This document shows, piece by piece, positions 36,303 through 44,902 of a DNA stretch of 64,000 nt; position 1 is the first letter of the stretch; every line of letters begins with the position of its first letter. Both the position numbers and the translations under genes were made by a program. The stretch spans positions 992,001 to 1,056,000 of the forward strand of contig CAXUJK010000001.1 of the NCBI GenBank assembly GCA_964251385.1, written 5' to 3'. Source of the stretch: CADCVW01 sp964251385 (GTDB taxonomy: Bacteria; Pseudomonadota; Alphaproteobacteria; Sphingomonadales; Sphingomonadaceae). Under the pieces are notes generated by a model, which had not been told where the DNA came from, did no database searches, and saw only the letters and a list, made by a program, of their open reading frames with translations.

Positions 36303-36890
36303 TTCGCCGATCGCTTCCGTCAACGCCCGCCGCGCGCGGTACACCCGCGTCTCGATCGCCTTGGCGCTGATCCCGAGTTCACGACCCGCTTCGGCCTGGC
36401 TCAGCCCCGCGAAGACGGTGAGCAGCAGCGGCTCCTTGAGCGCGCGGGGCAGCCGCGCGATCGCGTCGTCCAACGCGCGGAGATCCTCCCGCGCGATCCA
36501 CTCCGCGTCCGCGCCGGGATGCGGGTCGGCGACCGCGTCCGCCGCCCGTCGCGCGCCCGGGATCATCAGCAGCCGGCGCACGCGGGCGCGCCGCGCATGG
36601 TCGCGGCACTTGTTGAGCGTGATCGATCGCAGCCAGGCGGCGAAGCTCCGCGCCGGATCGTAGCGGGCGAGCGCGCTCCAGGCCGACACGAAGCTCGCCT
36701 GCACGATGTCGTGGGCATCGTCCGCGTCACCGACATAACGGCGCGCCAACCGGTACAACACCACCTTGTGCCGACCCACCAACGCCGCGAACGCCCGCTC
36801 GTCGCCGTCCGCCGCCTGCGACGCCAGCGCCCCGTCCGAAGACGGTGGGTCGGACGGCCCCTCGCCCGCCGACGTCGGCCCGCCCGTCAC
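36300..36890 (-). CDS. cnrH: ECF sigma factor of the CnrH type
   Basis: 196 aa (CnrH of Cupriavidus has 191). Sigma region 2 (ALVGRHKVVLYRLARRYVGDADDAHDIVQASFVSAW...DPARSFAAWLRSITLNKCRDHARR) and region 4 (LPRALKEPLLLTVFAGLSQAEAGRELGISAKAIETRVYRARRAL) are both clear. By analogy it is held inactive by CnrY/CnrX until nickel or cobalt is sensed and then transcribes the operon. The start overlaps the cnrX stop (ATGA). Confidence 0.92.
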   Translation of the reverse strand: MTGGPTSAGEGPSDPPSSDGALASQAADGDERAFAALVGRHKVVLYRLARRYVGDADDAHDIVQASFVSAWSALARYDPARSFAAWLRSITLNKCRDHARRARVRRLLMIPGARRAADAVADPHPGADAEWIAREDLRALDDAIARLPRALKEPLLLTVFAGLSQAEAGRELGISAKAIETRVYRARRALTEAIGE

Positions 36891-37342
36891 CGCGCATCGT
36901 GCGGAACGGGCTGCGCCGTCAGCGCCTCGGTCACGATCGCGTCGAAGCGCGCGGTTTGCTCGGGGTTCAGCACGCCGCGCATGCGGAAGATGTGCGCCAC
37001 CGTCGCCTTCTGATGATCGCCCAGCACCGCGTGGACACGGTCGATGGCCCGCTGCACGTCCGGCCCGTCGCGTCCCGAGGTGCGAATCGCGGCCGCCAGC
37101 CGCGCATTCGCCGCACCGATGCTCCCGGCGAACGCGCGTCTGCGCGCCGCGAACGCCGCCTCTTCCGCCTCGAAGCTGCGCTCCTGGTCGTCCCGCAAGC
37201 CGAGCTCGCCGTGCAACCGGTCATGGAGCGAAGGCTCGTGGCTTGCGCCCAAAGGCGCGCGCAGGCCGATCGCCGCGCCGACTCCCCCCGCCAGAAAGGC
37301 GAGCACCAACGTCACCAGCACCGAACGTCGGGCGGGCGTCAC
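36887..37342 (-). CDS. cnrX: Periplasmic metal sensor CnrX
   Basis: 151 aa from a GTG overlapping the cnrY stop. One N-terminal membrane anchor (about 8-27), then an all-helical periplasmic sensor domain. The ligands reported for C. metallidurans CnrX (His42, His46, Glu63, His119, Met123) align without gaps to His40, His44, Glu61, His117 and Met121 here, in HDRLHGEL, EAEEAAF and VAHIFRM. This conserved spacing supports nickel/cobalt sensing. The domain is labelled heavy-metal resistance (CnrX/ZraP-like). A longer upstream frame is overlap with cnrY. Confidence 0.9.
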   Translation of the reverse strand: MTPARRSVLVTLVLAFLAGGVGAAIGLRAPLGASHEPSLHDRLHGELGLRDDQERSFEAEEAAFAARRRAFAGSIGAANARLAAAIRTSGRDGPDVQRAIDRVHAVLGDHQKATVAHIFRMRGVLNPEQTARFDAIVTEALTAQPVPHDAR

Positions 37343-37611
37343 GTGGAGGCGTCGAGCAGGCTGGACGGCGCGAGGCCGATCCCGCCGGACAGATCGGCGA
37401 CGCTCCACGGCTGCCGAACCGCCGCGGCCGATCCGCCGATCCCTACGCCCGCGACAAGCGCAAGCCCGACTGCGGCGTAACGCCAGATCGGGCCGGGCGT
37501 CGTACGCGCGCGACGAACGCTCCATTCAACCCGCACTTCCAGCCCGTTCAGCCGCAGCGGGAGCGGCTGCGTCGCAAGCCGCGCCAATCGGCGCTCCAGA
37601 TTATCCTGCAT
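37339..37611 (-). CDS. cnrY: Membrane-anchored anti-sigma factor CnrY
   Basis: 90 aa (CnrY has 95). About 42 cytoplasmic residues (MQDNLERRLARLATQ...), one membrane segment (about 43-65) and a short periplasmic tail. This is the expected topology for the anti-sigma that binds CnrH inside and CnrX outside. Sequence similarity alone is weak; identification rests on size, topology and exact position before cnrX and cnrH, with overlapping ends. GGGAG lies 6 nt before the ATG. Confidence 0.82.
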   Translation of the reverse strand: MQDNLERRLARLATQPLPLRLNGLEVRVEWSVRRARTTPGPIWRYAAVGLALVAGVGIGGSAAAVRQPWSVADLSGGIGLAPSSLLDAST

Positions 37612-37630
37612 GGCGAACTCCCATGATCCC

Positions 37631-37658
37631 TATACGCGCCAGCCGACCGCACCCCGCA
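37631..37658 (-). promoter_or_regulatory. Putative CnrH promoter of cnrY
   Basis: On the minus strand TGCGGGG (37658-37652), 14 nt, GCGTATA (37637-37631), then 19 nt to the cnrY start with room for a GGGAG ribosome site. It matches the cnrC element in both boxes and spacing. Predicted to be an autoregulatory ECF promoter. Confidence 0.6.
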
Positions 37659-37764
37659 TCGGCTGCGGCGCCGACGACCCGAAGGTCTCCAAGCTCGATC
37701 CGCGCCGGGCGTAAAGCCGGATCGTGTCGGCGACGCTCCGACCCGGTAATCACCGGGTCGGACA

Positions 37765-38613
37765 TCAGGCCGCCACCTTCCGCGCCCAATCCGGCACCGT
37801 GGTCATACCATGACGCTGCGAGCGGAGCGCAGGGATGTCGGCCTGAAATCCCCCCCTCGCGATCCAACGCATCATGACCTTGTACTCGGCCGGCACCCTG
37901 CCTTGCAGGAACGACGGCACCTTCAGCGAGATGGCCGGCTTGAGGCCCGCCTTGCGCATCGCACCGACCAGCTCCTTGCGGGTCACGGCATCGCCGGCGA
38001 GCTCGATCGCGCGGCCGATGTAGCGGTCGGGATCGTTGAACGCGTCGGCGGCAAGACCACCGATGTCGGCGGTCGCGACCATCTGCACCTTGCTGTCCTC
38101 GGACACGTACGTCCGGAACATGGCGAGCATGATCGTGCGGAACTGAAACGTGTCGAAATTGTCCATGAAGAGCACCGGCCGCAGGATGGTCGCCGGCAAG
38201 CCCAGCTGCGCGATGTGCTGCTCGACCCGGCCCTTGCTCTCGAAGTGAGGAACGCCGGAGTGGCGATCGGAGCCCGCCACCGAGGAGTAGACGAAGTGCT
38301 TCACGCCGGCCTTGCTGGCGGCGTCGGCCACCATCCTGCCCTGCTTCTCTTCGCGCTCGGGTCCGCCTTCCAGGGGCGTCTGCACGCTGTAGACGCCGTG
38401 GACACCCTGCATCGCGCGCTCGACGGACGCCGCGTCGTCGAGGTCGCCCTTGACCAGCGTCACGCCGCGCTCCCTGAGCGCCTGCGCGCCCTTCGAGGCC
38501 GGATCGCGAACCAATGCCTTGATGTCTCGACCCCGCTTGTCCGCGAGCAGCGCGTCGATCGTCGCTCCTCCCTGCTGGCCGGTGGCACCGAGTATGAGTA
38601 GGGTCTGCGTCAT
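37765..38613 (-). CDS. NmrA/SDR-a family NAD(P)-binding protein
   Basis: 282 aa. The Rossmann nucleotide-binding start is TLLILGATGQQGGATIDAL (GxTGxxG), with D-x-D in KGDLDDAASV and an atypical-SDR pattern after it (VKHFVYSSVAGSDR). NmrA-type proteins bind NADP and act as redox sensors or quinone/azo reductases; the substrate is unknown. It is followed on the same strand by the cnr operon and preceded by a flavin-type gene, with which it probably forms a small operon. Confidence 0.87.
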   Translation of the reverse strand: MTQTLLILGATGQQGGATIDALLADKRGRDIKALVRDPASKGAQALRERGVTLVKGDLDDAASVERAMQGVHGVYSVQTPLEGGPEREEKQGRMVADAASKAGVKHFVYSSVAGSDRHSGVPHFESKGRVEQHIAQLGLPATILRPVLFMDNFDTFQFRTIMLAMFRTYVSEDSKVQMVATADIGGLAADAFNDPDRYIGRAIELAGDAVTRKELVGAMRKAGLKPAISLKVPSFLQGRVPAEYKVMMRWIARGGFQADIPALRSQRHGMTTVPDWARKVAA

Positions 38614-38708
38614 GATGATCGTCTCCAGTTCTTCAAGTAAAATGGTGGGCGTTTAGAGCTTGAGGAAGCGACGTGGGGCGAACGCTCGGTTCCACCAGTG
38701 GAACGCGC

Positions 38709-39149
38709 TCAAGCGTGGACGTCGATGTCGCCTTCTTTCGCACCGTCCCAGTAGTGAAGTCGCGTGGCGCCGACCTTGATCATCACCAGCCCGGGCGTGT
38801 CGACGCCCTGCGGGAACCAGCGATCGAGACCCTTGGACCAGCGTCGCGCGAAGGCCGCCTTGTCGCGGATCAGCGAGGCGTCGGCCTCGATCGCGATGAA
38901 GATCGGAGGCTTGCCCAGCAGGACGCCCGAGCCCTGGTAGGAAAGTGCGACCTTGGAGTCCTTGGCGATGTCCCGAGCCGTCCGGCTGGTATCGTAAGCG
39001 AAGAAGTAGGCGTCGCCGTCGAACTCGACTTCGCCGTTGTTGCTCATCGGACGTCCCGCGAGCTCGCCGCCCTCGGACCGTGTGAACAGCATCGCGAAGT
39101 CGATCTCGCCCATCTTCCTGGAAAGCTCGGGCAGCGTGTAGTCTGTCAT
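38709..39149 (-). CDS. Pyridoxamine 5'-phosphate oxidase-like FMN-binding protein
   Basis: 146 aa. It has the split beta-barrel of the general-stress/PPOX family: DFAMLFTRSEGGELAGRPM, GDAYFFAYDTSRTARDIAKDSKVALSYQ and the C-terminal HYWDGAKEGDI. Members bind FMN or F420; the role here is unknown. The ATG at 39149 is the first start giving the family N-terminus (MTDYTLPELSRKMGEIDFAM). It is divergent from a LysR gene, which probably regulates it and the NmrA-type gene. Confidence 0.87.
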   Translation of the reverse strand: MTDYTLPELSRKMGEIDFAMLFTRSEGGELAGRPMSNNGEVEFDGDAYFFAYDTSRTARDIAKDSKVALSYQGSGVLLGKPPIFIAIEADASLIRDKAAFARRWSKGLDRWFPQGVDTPGLVMIKVGATRLHYWDGAKEGDIDVHA

Positions 39150-39280
39150 GGCGGAACTCCTGCGGAGGTGAATGGCGACACGGTTCGTGTCGACTTGGTC
39201 GGAGCGACATTCGCGCTCTTCTCCAAACCATTGTCGGCGGCCGAACCCTCCGCCGCCAGCCACCCGAACATGGACACCGC

Positions 39281-39296
39281 GTTCCTTTTCTGGAAC
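39281..39296. promoter_or_regulatory. GTTCC-N6-GGAAC palindrome before the LysR gene
   Basis: Perfect 5-bp inverted repeat (GTTCC TTTTCT GGAAC), 10 bp before the LysR start in the divergent intergenic region. The position suits an autoregulatory LysR site. No binding evidence can be given from sequence alone. Confidence 0.35.
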
Positions 39297-39306
39297 GAAC
39301 GTTCGC

Positions 39307-40194
39307 GTGCTCGACCTTCAAGACGTCCACGCCTTCCGACGCATCGCCGAGACCGGCAGCCTGTCGGCCGCCGCACGGCTCCTGGGTGCCCCCAAGTCCT
39401 CGATGAGCCGGTCGATCGCCCGGTTGGAGTCGGAAGTCGGCACGGTTCTGGTGGAAAGGTCGTCCCGAGGGTTGAGGCTCACCGACGCGGGCCAGCTATT
39501 CCTGTCGCACGCCGAGCTTATCATGGCCGAAGTCGACGAAGCGCAGCTCGCGTTGGACGGGCTGGTCGGCGCGCCGCGGGGGACGTTGCGGATCAACGCC
39601 GCCGTGACCTTCGCCGCGGGCCTGATCGCCCCGATGCTGCCCGCGTTCCTGGCGCGGTACCCGGACGTCCGGGTCGTGCTCGAAACCGAAAACCGCGTGA
39701 TCGATCTCGCGCGCGACGCGGCGGACGTCGCGATCCGCGTGGGCAGGCTGGAGGACTCCGATCTGCTCGCGCGCAAGCTGGCGACGATCGAGCTCTGGCC
39801 CTGTGCCAGCCCCGCCTATCTGGCTGCCAACGGCGAGCCGCGAACGACGGCGGAGTTTGCCTCCCACAAGCTGTTCGGCTGGTTCGACGGCCCTTCCGAG
39901 TGGCGTTTCACGACGCCCGCCGGTCAGGCGGCGACCGTTGCGGTGCCTGTGGGCTCCGTCATCTCTGAGCCCATCGTGTTCCAGGGACTGTTGCTGGACG
40001 GCGCGGGCATCGGCAGGGCCCCCGACTTTCTGGCGGCACCGGCCGTGAATGACGGATCCCTGGTTCGGCTGCTCCCGGATCATGGCTGCGAAACCGTGGA
40101 GGTGCATGCCATATACCCCAACAAGCGCAGTCTTTCTCCGAAGGTGAGGGTCTTCGTAGACGCGCTGCTGACGCACCTCCGCGCTAACGGTTAA
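39307..40194 (+). CDS. LysR family transcriptional regulator
   Basis: 295 aa from a GTG. N-terminal helix-turn-helix (DLQDVHAFRRIAETGSLSAAARLLGAPKSSMSRSIARLE) and the substrate-binding domain (from about residue 90; GAPRGTLRINAAVTFAAGLIAPMLP). It belongs to the CrgA/DsdC-like LysR subgroup with the VGAPRG.LR signature. It is divergent from the PPOX-like and NmrA-type genes, its likely targets. A truncated paralogue lies at 44011-44781. Confidence 0.9.
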   Translation: MLDLQDVHAFRRIAETGSLSAAARLLGAPKSSMSRSIARLESEVGTVLVERSSRGLRLTDAGQLFLSHAELIMAEVDEAQLALDGLVGAPRGTLRINAAVTFAAGLIAPMLPAFLARYPDVRVVLETENRVIDLARDAADVAIRVGRLEDSDLLARKLATIELWPCASPAYLAANGEPRTTAEFASHKLFGWFDGPSEWRFTTPAGQAATVAVPVGSVISEPIVFQGLLLDGAGIGRAPDFLAAPAVNDGSLVRLLPDHGCETVEVHAIYPNKRSLSPKVRVFVDALLTHLRANG

Positions 40195-40200
40195 GCTCGC

Positions 40201-40818
40201 TCAGGCCGCGGCGGCTCGATCGATCTCCGGTGCGAGCTTGGCGATGAAGCCGTCCATCGTCTGCTCGCCCAGATCGACGACCTTGGCTCCGCCAGCGGCA
40301 ACAAACGTCACGTCGGTGATGCCGATGACCCCCAGGATGAGGCGGAGATACTGCGTCGCGAGGTCGCGGTCGCGGATCGGCGAACCCTCGGTATAGACGC
40401 CGCCGGAGGCGATCAGCACCGTCGCCTTCTTGCCCGTGACGAGGCCGCCGCCGTCGTGCCCGAGCGTCAGCCCCTTGCGCACGATATGGTCGACCCACGC
40501 CTTCAGCGCGGCGGGTATGTTGTAGTTGTAGACCGGCGTGGCGATGACGATGTGATCGGCGGCGAGGATCTCGCCGACCAGCGTATCGGACAGGCGCAGC
40601 GCTTCTTTCATCTCCGGCGAGTGCTGTTCGGCGGGCGTGAAGTAGGCTGCAAGCCACGGCGCGGTCACGAACGGCAGTTCGGTTCCCATGAGGTCGCGGT
40701 CGATCACTTCGCCGTTCGGGTGCGCGGCGCGCCAGTCCGCCACGAAGCGGCGGGTCATGTTGCGCGAGATTGAGTAGTGGCCGCGCGGGCTGGTCTCGAC
40801 AACGAGAAGCTTGGTCAT
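40201..40818 (-). CDS. azoR: FMN-dependent NADH-azoreductase
   Basis: 205 aa flavodoxin-like reductase. The FMN site SPRGHYSISRNMTRRF and the AzoR landmarks IATPVYNYNIPAALKAWVDHIVRKGLTL and GGVYTEGSP are present. It reduces azo compounds and quinones by two-electron transfer and is thought to protect against quinone stress. It lies 19 bp behind a LigB-type dioxygenase in the same direction, and both are divergent from a LysR gene that may control them. Confidence 0.9.
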   Translation of the reverse strand: MTKLLVVETSPRGHYSISRNMTRRFVADWRAAHPNGEVIDRDLMGTELPFVTAPWLAAYFTPAEQHSPEMKEALRLSDTLVGEILAADHIVIATPVYNYNIPAALKAWVDHIVRKGLTLGHDGGGLVTGKKATVLIASGGVYTEGSPIRDRDLATQYLRLILGVIGITDVTFVAAGGAKVVDLGEQTMDGFIAKLAPEIDRAAAA

Positions 40819-40837
40819 GTCAGGTCTCCTGGAGCTG

Positions 40838-41641
40838 TTACCCGAAGCGGAAGCCGGAGATCGGCTTGCCGAGCGCGTGGCCGTGGAAAGCGGTCCGGCC
40901 CGGCTCGCCGGACGCGGCTCCGGCGGCCACCATCAGCGGCAGCAGGTGATCCTCGTGGGGCTGCGCCTCGCGTGCTCCGGGCGCCTGCTCCCAGTGGGTC
41001 AGCGAACCGTCCCGCGTCGTGCCGTCCGCCATCGCCTCGCGCAGCCAGGCGTCGAAAGCCTCGGCGGCGGGATCGACGTCGCCGTCGCCGCGCATGAAGC
41101 CGCGCATGTTGTGGTAGGTCTGGCCGCTGCCGACGATCAGCACGCCGTCATCCCGCAACGGCGTCAGCGCGCGGCCGATGGCGAGATGCATCGCGGGATC
41201 GAATCCGCGTTGGAGCGACAGCTGGACGGTGGGAATATCGGCGCCGGGAAACATAACCTTCATCGGCACGAACACGCCGTGGTCCCAGCCGCGCGACGTG
41301 TCCGAACCACTGTCGATCCCGGCCGCGCGGAGCAGGGCGCGGACCCTCGACGCGAGGTTCGGATCGCCGGGGGCAGGCCACGTCAGCTGGTAGGTGTGCG
41401 CGGGGAAGCCGCCGTAATCGAACAGCAGTGCCGGCGCGGTCCCGGCGTTGACCGTCGGACGCGCCTCTTCCCAGTGTCCGGACACGACGAGGATGGCGCG
41501 CGGCTTCTCTTCGAGCGTGCCGGCAAAAGCGCGGAGATAGGTCTCCAGCCCGCTCCACGTCTCCCGCATGGAACCCGGATCGAGGAAGAAGCACGGGCCA
41601 CCCCCGTGATTGATGAAGTAGGTCGGTTGCATGAGAGCCAT
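40838..41641 (-). CDS. Class III extradiol dioxygenase (DODA/YgiD type)
   Basis: 267 aa. LigB-fold blocks with the metal ligands are visible: INHGGGPCFFLD, VVSGHWE, WDHGVFVPMK and HEDHLLPLMVAAGAA. The family includes 4,5-DOPA-extradiol dioxygenases that open catechol rings, using zinc or iron. The natural substrate here is unknown. Operon partner of azoR; divergent from a LysR gene with about 70 bp between the starts. Confidence 0.88.
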   Translation of the reverse strand: MALMQPTYFINHGGGPCFFLDPGSMRETWSGLETYLRAFAGTLEEKPRAILVVSGHWEEARPTVNAGTAPALLFDYGGFPAHTYQLTWPAPGDPNLASRVRALLRAAGIDSGSDTSRGWDHGVFVPMKVMFPGADIPTVQLSLQRGFDPAMHLAIGRALTPLRDDGVLIVGSGQTYHNMRGFMRGDGDVDPAAEAFDAWLREAMADGTTRDGSLTHWEQAPGAREAQPHEDHLLPLMVAAGAASGEPGRTAFHGHALGKPISGFRFG

Positions 41642-41710
41642 CTAAGCCTCATCGCCACCTTACGGGAGCGATCAAGTTATGATCGTTTCCATCGCTGGAG
41701 GTGATGGAGA

Positions 41711-42610
41711 ATGATCGGCAGCCTCAGCCTGGACCAGTTACGCGTACTGGCGACGATCGCCGACACGGGCAGCTTCTCCGCCGCCGGACGAAAGCTCGGA
41801 CGCGTTCAGTCGGCGATCAGCCAGTCGGTCGCGACCTTGGAGTCGGTACAGGGCGTCGCGTTGTTCGATCGCGGCGAACATCGGCCGCGGCTTACCGACG
41901 TCGGGCGCGTACTCGTCGATCAGGCAAGGCTGGTGCTGGCCAGCGCCGCGCGCTTCGAGGCTGTGGCCGCGGGCACGCGGGAGGGACTGGAAGCCGAACT
42001 GGCGCTCGCGATCGACCCGCTGGTGCCGACCGCGCCGTTGATCGACAGCCTGCGCACGCTGAGCGAGACCTTTCCCGACCTCCCGGTCAGCTTCTCGACC
42101 GAAGGATTGGGCGGCTCGCTCCGGCGGTTGCGCAGCGGCTCGGCGGCGCTCGCGATCTGCCTGTTGCTCCCCGATGTTCCGGAGGACATCGCCGCCTACC
42201 CGCTGCTGCGGGTCGCGATGCGGGCCGTCGTGGCGCCCGGTCATTCTCTGGGGTCGCTGGGCCGCCCCGCGACGCGCGGCGACCTGGAGCCGCACGTCCA
42301 GCTCGTGCTTTCCGATCCGGTCGATCCTGGCGGCGCGTCCTATGGCCTTTCGAGCGCGCGATTGTGGCGCTTCGTGGATCTCGGCCGGCGGCTCGATTTC
42401 CTGCTCGCCGGCTTCGGGTGGTGCCGTATGCCCGATCACCTCGTCGCCGCGCCGATCGCCGAAGGGAAGTTGGTCGTGCTTGAGACCGAGGATGACCCGA
42501 CGCCCGGCGACGGACTTGTCATCTACGCGGCGCACAGGCGAGATCGCGCGTTGGGGCCTGCCGGCCGTTGGCTGCTGGACGGATTGCGACAGCGTCTCAC
42601 GACAGCTTGA
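41711..42610 (+). CDS. LysR family transcriptional regulator
   Basis: 299 aa. Helix-turn-helix SLDQLRVLATIADTGSFSAAGRKLGRVQSAISQSVATLE and a complete substrate-binding domain. It is divergent from the DODA-azoR pair and most likely regulates it. Effector unknown. It differs from the other two LysR proteins in the window by its C-terminal domain sequence. Confidence 0.9.
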   Translation: MIGSLSLDQLRVLATIADTGSFSAAGRKLGRVQSAISQSVATLESVQGVALFDRGEHRPRLTDVGRVLVDQARLVLASAARFEAVAAGTREGLEAELALAIDPLVPTAPLIDSLRTLSETFPDLPVSFSTEGLGGSLRRLRSGSAALAICLLLPDVPEDIAAYPLLRVAMRAVVAPGHSLGSLGRPATRGDLEPHVQLVLSDPVDPGGASYGLSSARLWRFVDLGRRLDFLLAGFGWCRMPDHLVAAPIAEGKLVVLETEDDPTPGDGLVIYAAHRRDRALGPAGRWLLDGLRQRLTTA

Positions 42611-42695
42611 GCCTTCAATCCAGGTATCGCCCCATATCAGCTCGATCGAGGTGCCGGAGCATCGCTTCGACGAGCCCACGGGGTTGATGCCGCGG

Positions 42696-43569
42696 CTACG
42701 CAGCCGCCTTCAGCAACGCCGCCTCGTCGGTCAGGACGAACATCTTGGCATGCGCGATCGGGGAGATGCGGCCGAAGTTCTTGATCAGGTCGCGATAGGC
42801 CGAGGCGACCGGGCGCGGCTTGCGATCGAGGTCGTAAAGCCCGCAAGCGTTGACCGTGCCGCGCTTCTCCTTGAGGCCGATGTCCCAGTCGATCTGGTCG
42901 GTCAGCGAATACCAGGTGAAGCCGAGCACGGGCACGCCGTCGCGCCGCATGCGCAGAACGTTCGCCCACTGCTTCCACAGCCACCGCGGTGCCTGCTCCG
43001 GATCGAAGACGTTGGTTTCGGTGTGGAACAGCGGCTTGTAGTAGCGGAGGTAATAGCGGCGGGTGATCAGGTACCCACGGATAACGTGTCGCCACCGCGT
43101 CGCAGTAGCGGGCGAAATGGACGGGCAGGTCGGGGTTCTGGAAATCGCCGAGCCAGTCGGGCACGCCGAAGTGGAGCAGGTCGAGGATCGGCGTGATGCC
43201 GAGCTTGCGCATCCCTTCCATGGGGCCGTCGCAGCGGGACCAGTCGTAGACCCCGTCGCCGACGTGCGCGTGGTGCCACGGCAGGCCGTAGCGCAGCAGG
43301 CTGAGGCCCAGATCCTTGACGAGATGCAGGTCCTCCTCCCAGCGTGCGTCGTGCCCGCACTCGATGAGCATGTCGCGGCGCAGACGGCCTCCGCGCCCAT
43401 CGTCGATCGTCGGGTAGGAGCACTCGATCCCGGTCGCGAAGCCGAAATCGCCCTTGTCTTCCGGCAGGCCGCGCCCGTCCGCGCCGATGGTCCCGGCCGG
43501 TGGCGGCGCGAGGTCGAAGTCGTCGCCGAGCGTTCCGCGGAGCGACTGGAGGAAACCCTTGCCCGTCAT
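42696..43569 (-). pseudogene. GH1-like (COG2723) glycosidase pseudogene with an internal deletion
   Basis: The first part (43569 down to about 43075) reads FATGIECSYPTIDDG...LVKDLGLSLLRYGLPWH...FGVPDWLGDFQNPDLPVHFA...ATRYPWV in one frame. The remaining part reads LITRRYYLRYYKPLFHTETN...WANVLRMRRDGVPVLGFTWYSLTDQIDWD in another frame. In intact relatives these two blocks are separated by well over 100 residues. An internal deletion near 43075 has joined them out of frame, so the gene cannot make a full enzyme. An assembly error is the alternative explanation. Its start overlaps the stop of the upstream NmrA remnant (ATGA). Confidence 0.8.
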
Positions 43570-44003
43570 CGCGAACCCTCCTTGCCGCCGCGAGCCGACG
43601 CCGGCCCGAACTTGGCCGCGAGATGCTCGCGGACGCCCGTCCAGCGGAGTTCGGGGTAGCGGCCGTTGTCGAGCGGATCGAGCTTGCCCTCGCCGCTGAA
43701 CATGTCCCGCATATACTGCATGCCCTGCCAGGCCGGAAACACCTCGCGGCGTTGCGGCGCGATCAGCTTGGCGACTCCGATCATGAGCCCCAGCGAGCCC
43801 ATGCCGCCCGCCCGAAGCGGCCGGAACGGTTTGGGACCGATTGCCGTCATCGCGGCAGCGATCTGCCTAGCGTTCACCGAGTCTCCGGCGACCCTCAGGA
43901 TCCTCGGCGTGTCTCGATCGAGCGCGGCCCGGGCGGTGAAGGCCGCGACGTCGTCCTTGGTCGTGAAGTCCAGCGGCTGGTCGGCGCTCCGCCAGTAGAG
44001 CAC
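43566..44003 (-). pseudogene. C-terminal remnant of an NmrA-type oxidoreductase
   Basis: The readable frame begins around VLYWRSADQPLDFTTKDDVAAFTARAALD and continues through LRVAGDSVNARQIAAAM to FPAWQGMQYMRDMFSGEGKLDPLDNGRYPELRW, which is the C-terminal half of an NmrA/SDR-a protein. The Rossmann half with GxTGxxG is missing. The loss point lies at about 44001-44008, exactly where the divergent LysR remnant begins. A GTG at 44003 could start a 145-aa fragment, but this is probably not a functional gene. Confidence 0.72.
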
Positions 44004-44010
44004 GCGGCGA

Positions 44011-44781
44011 ATGGAGGAGGCGCTAGGCGCGGTACTCGTGGAGCGATCGACGAGGCACTTGCGGCTGACCGATGCGGGGCTGCTGCTTCAGCGGCACGCG
44101 CGGCGGATCCTGGACGACGTCAACGAGGCGGAGAACGCGATCATTGGGCTGGTCGGTGCGCCTCGCGGCGACCTGCGCGTCAGCGTTCCGTTCACTTTCG
44201 CCGTCGGACCGCTGGCACTCATGCTGCCGGGGTTCGCGCTACGCTACCCCGAAGTGCGGGTCGTACTGAGCATCGACAACCAGCCCGTCGAGCTGCTGGC
44301 CGGAGACGTCGACGTCGCAATCAGAATCGGTCCAATGCCCGACTCCGAGCTGATCGCGCGGCGGCTTGCCACTCTCGAGCTATGGCCATGCGCCAGTCCG
44401 ACCTACCTCGCCGAGGCCGCGCCGATCGCGGTGCCGGACGACCTTCTGACGCACCGGCTCATCGCCCATGCCGACCGTCGGCAACGCTGGGGGTTCCGCC
44501 TGCCGACCGGTGCGGTCGCCGATATCGAGTTCGGTCCGGGCACCGTCGTTCCCGAACCCGATGTGGTGCGCACCATGCTTTTGGGACATGCGGGAGTCGG
44601 CATGCTGCCGGACTTTCATGCCGCCGCCGACATCGCGGCCGGACGGTTGGTCCGAGTGCTGCCGGCCTATCACTGCGGCTCGGTCGAGGCACACGCCCTC
44701 TACCCAAGCCACCGCAGCCTGTCGGCCAAGGTCCGCGTGTTCATCGACGCCTTGGTCGATCATCTCAGATTCCCGAGCTAA
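44011..44781 (+). pseudogene. LysR regulator lacking its DNA-binding domain
   Basis: The frame starts at MEEALGAVLVERSTRHLRLTDAG, which is the end of the LysR wing region, and continues with a complete effector domain (GAPRGDLRVSVPFTFAVGPLALMLP...). About 45 N-terminal residues with the helix-turn-helix are absent. Upstream sequence immediately becomes the divergent NmrA remnant. A 256-aa fragment could still be made from the ATG at 44011 but could not bind DNA in the normal way. It is a paralogue of the intact LysR at 39307. Confidence 0.75.
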
Positions 44782-44902
44782 AGCCGCTCGTGCATGACCG
44801 ACATGTTCGAACTCCAGGCTCGAGGAGCTGGCATTCGGTCGCTCGCCGGAGCAGCCGGGGGATGTTAACGCCCAAGGTCCGGTACTTCAGGTATGTCCGC
44901 GT

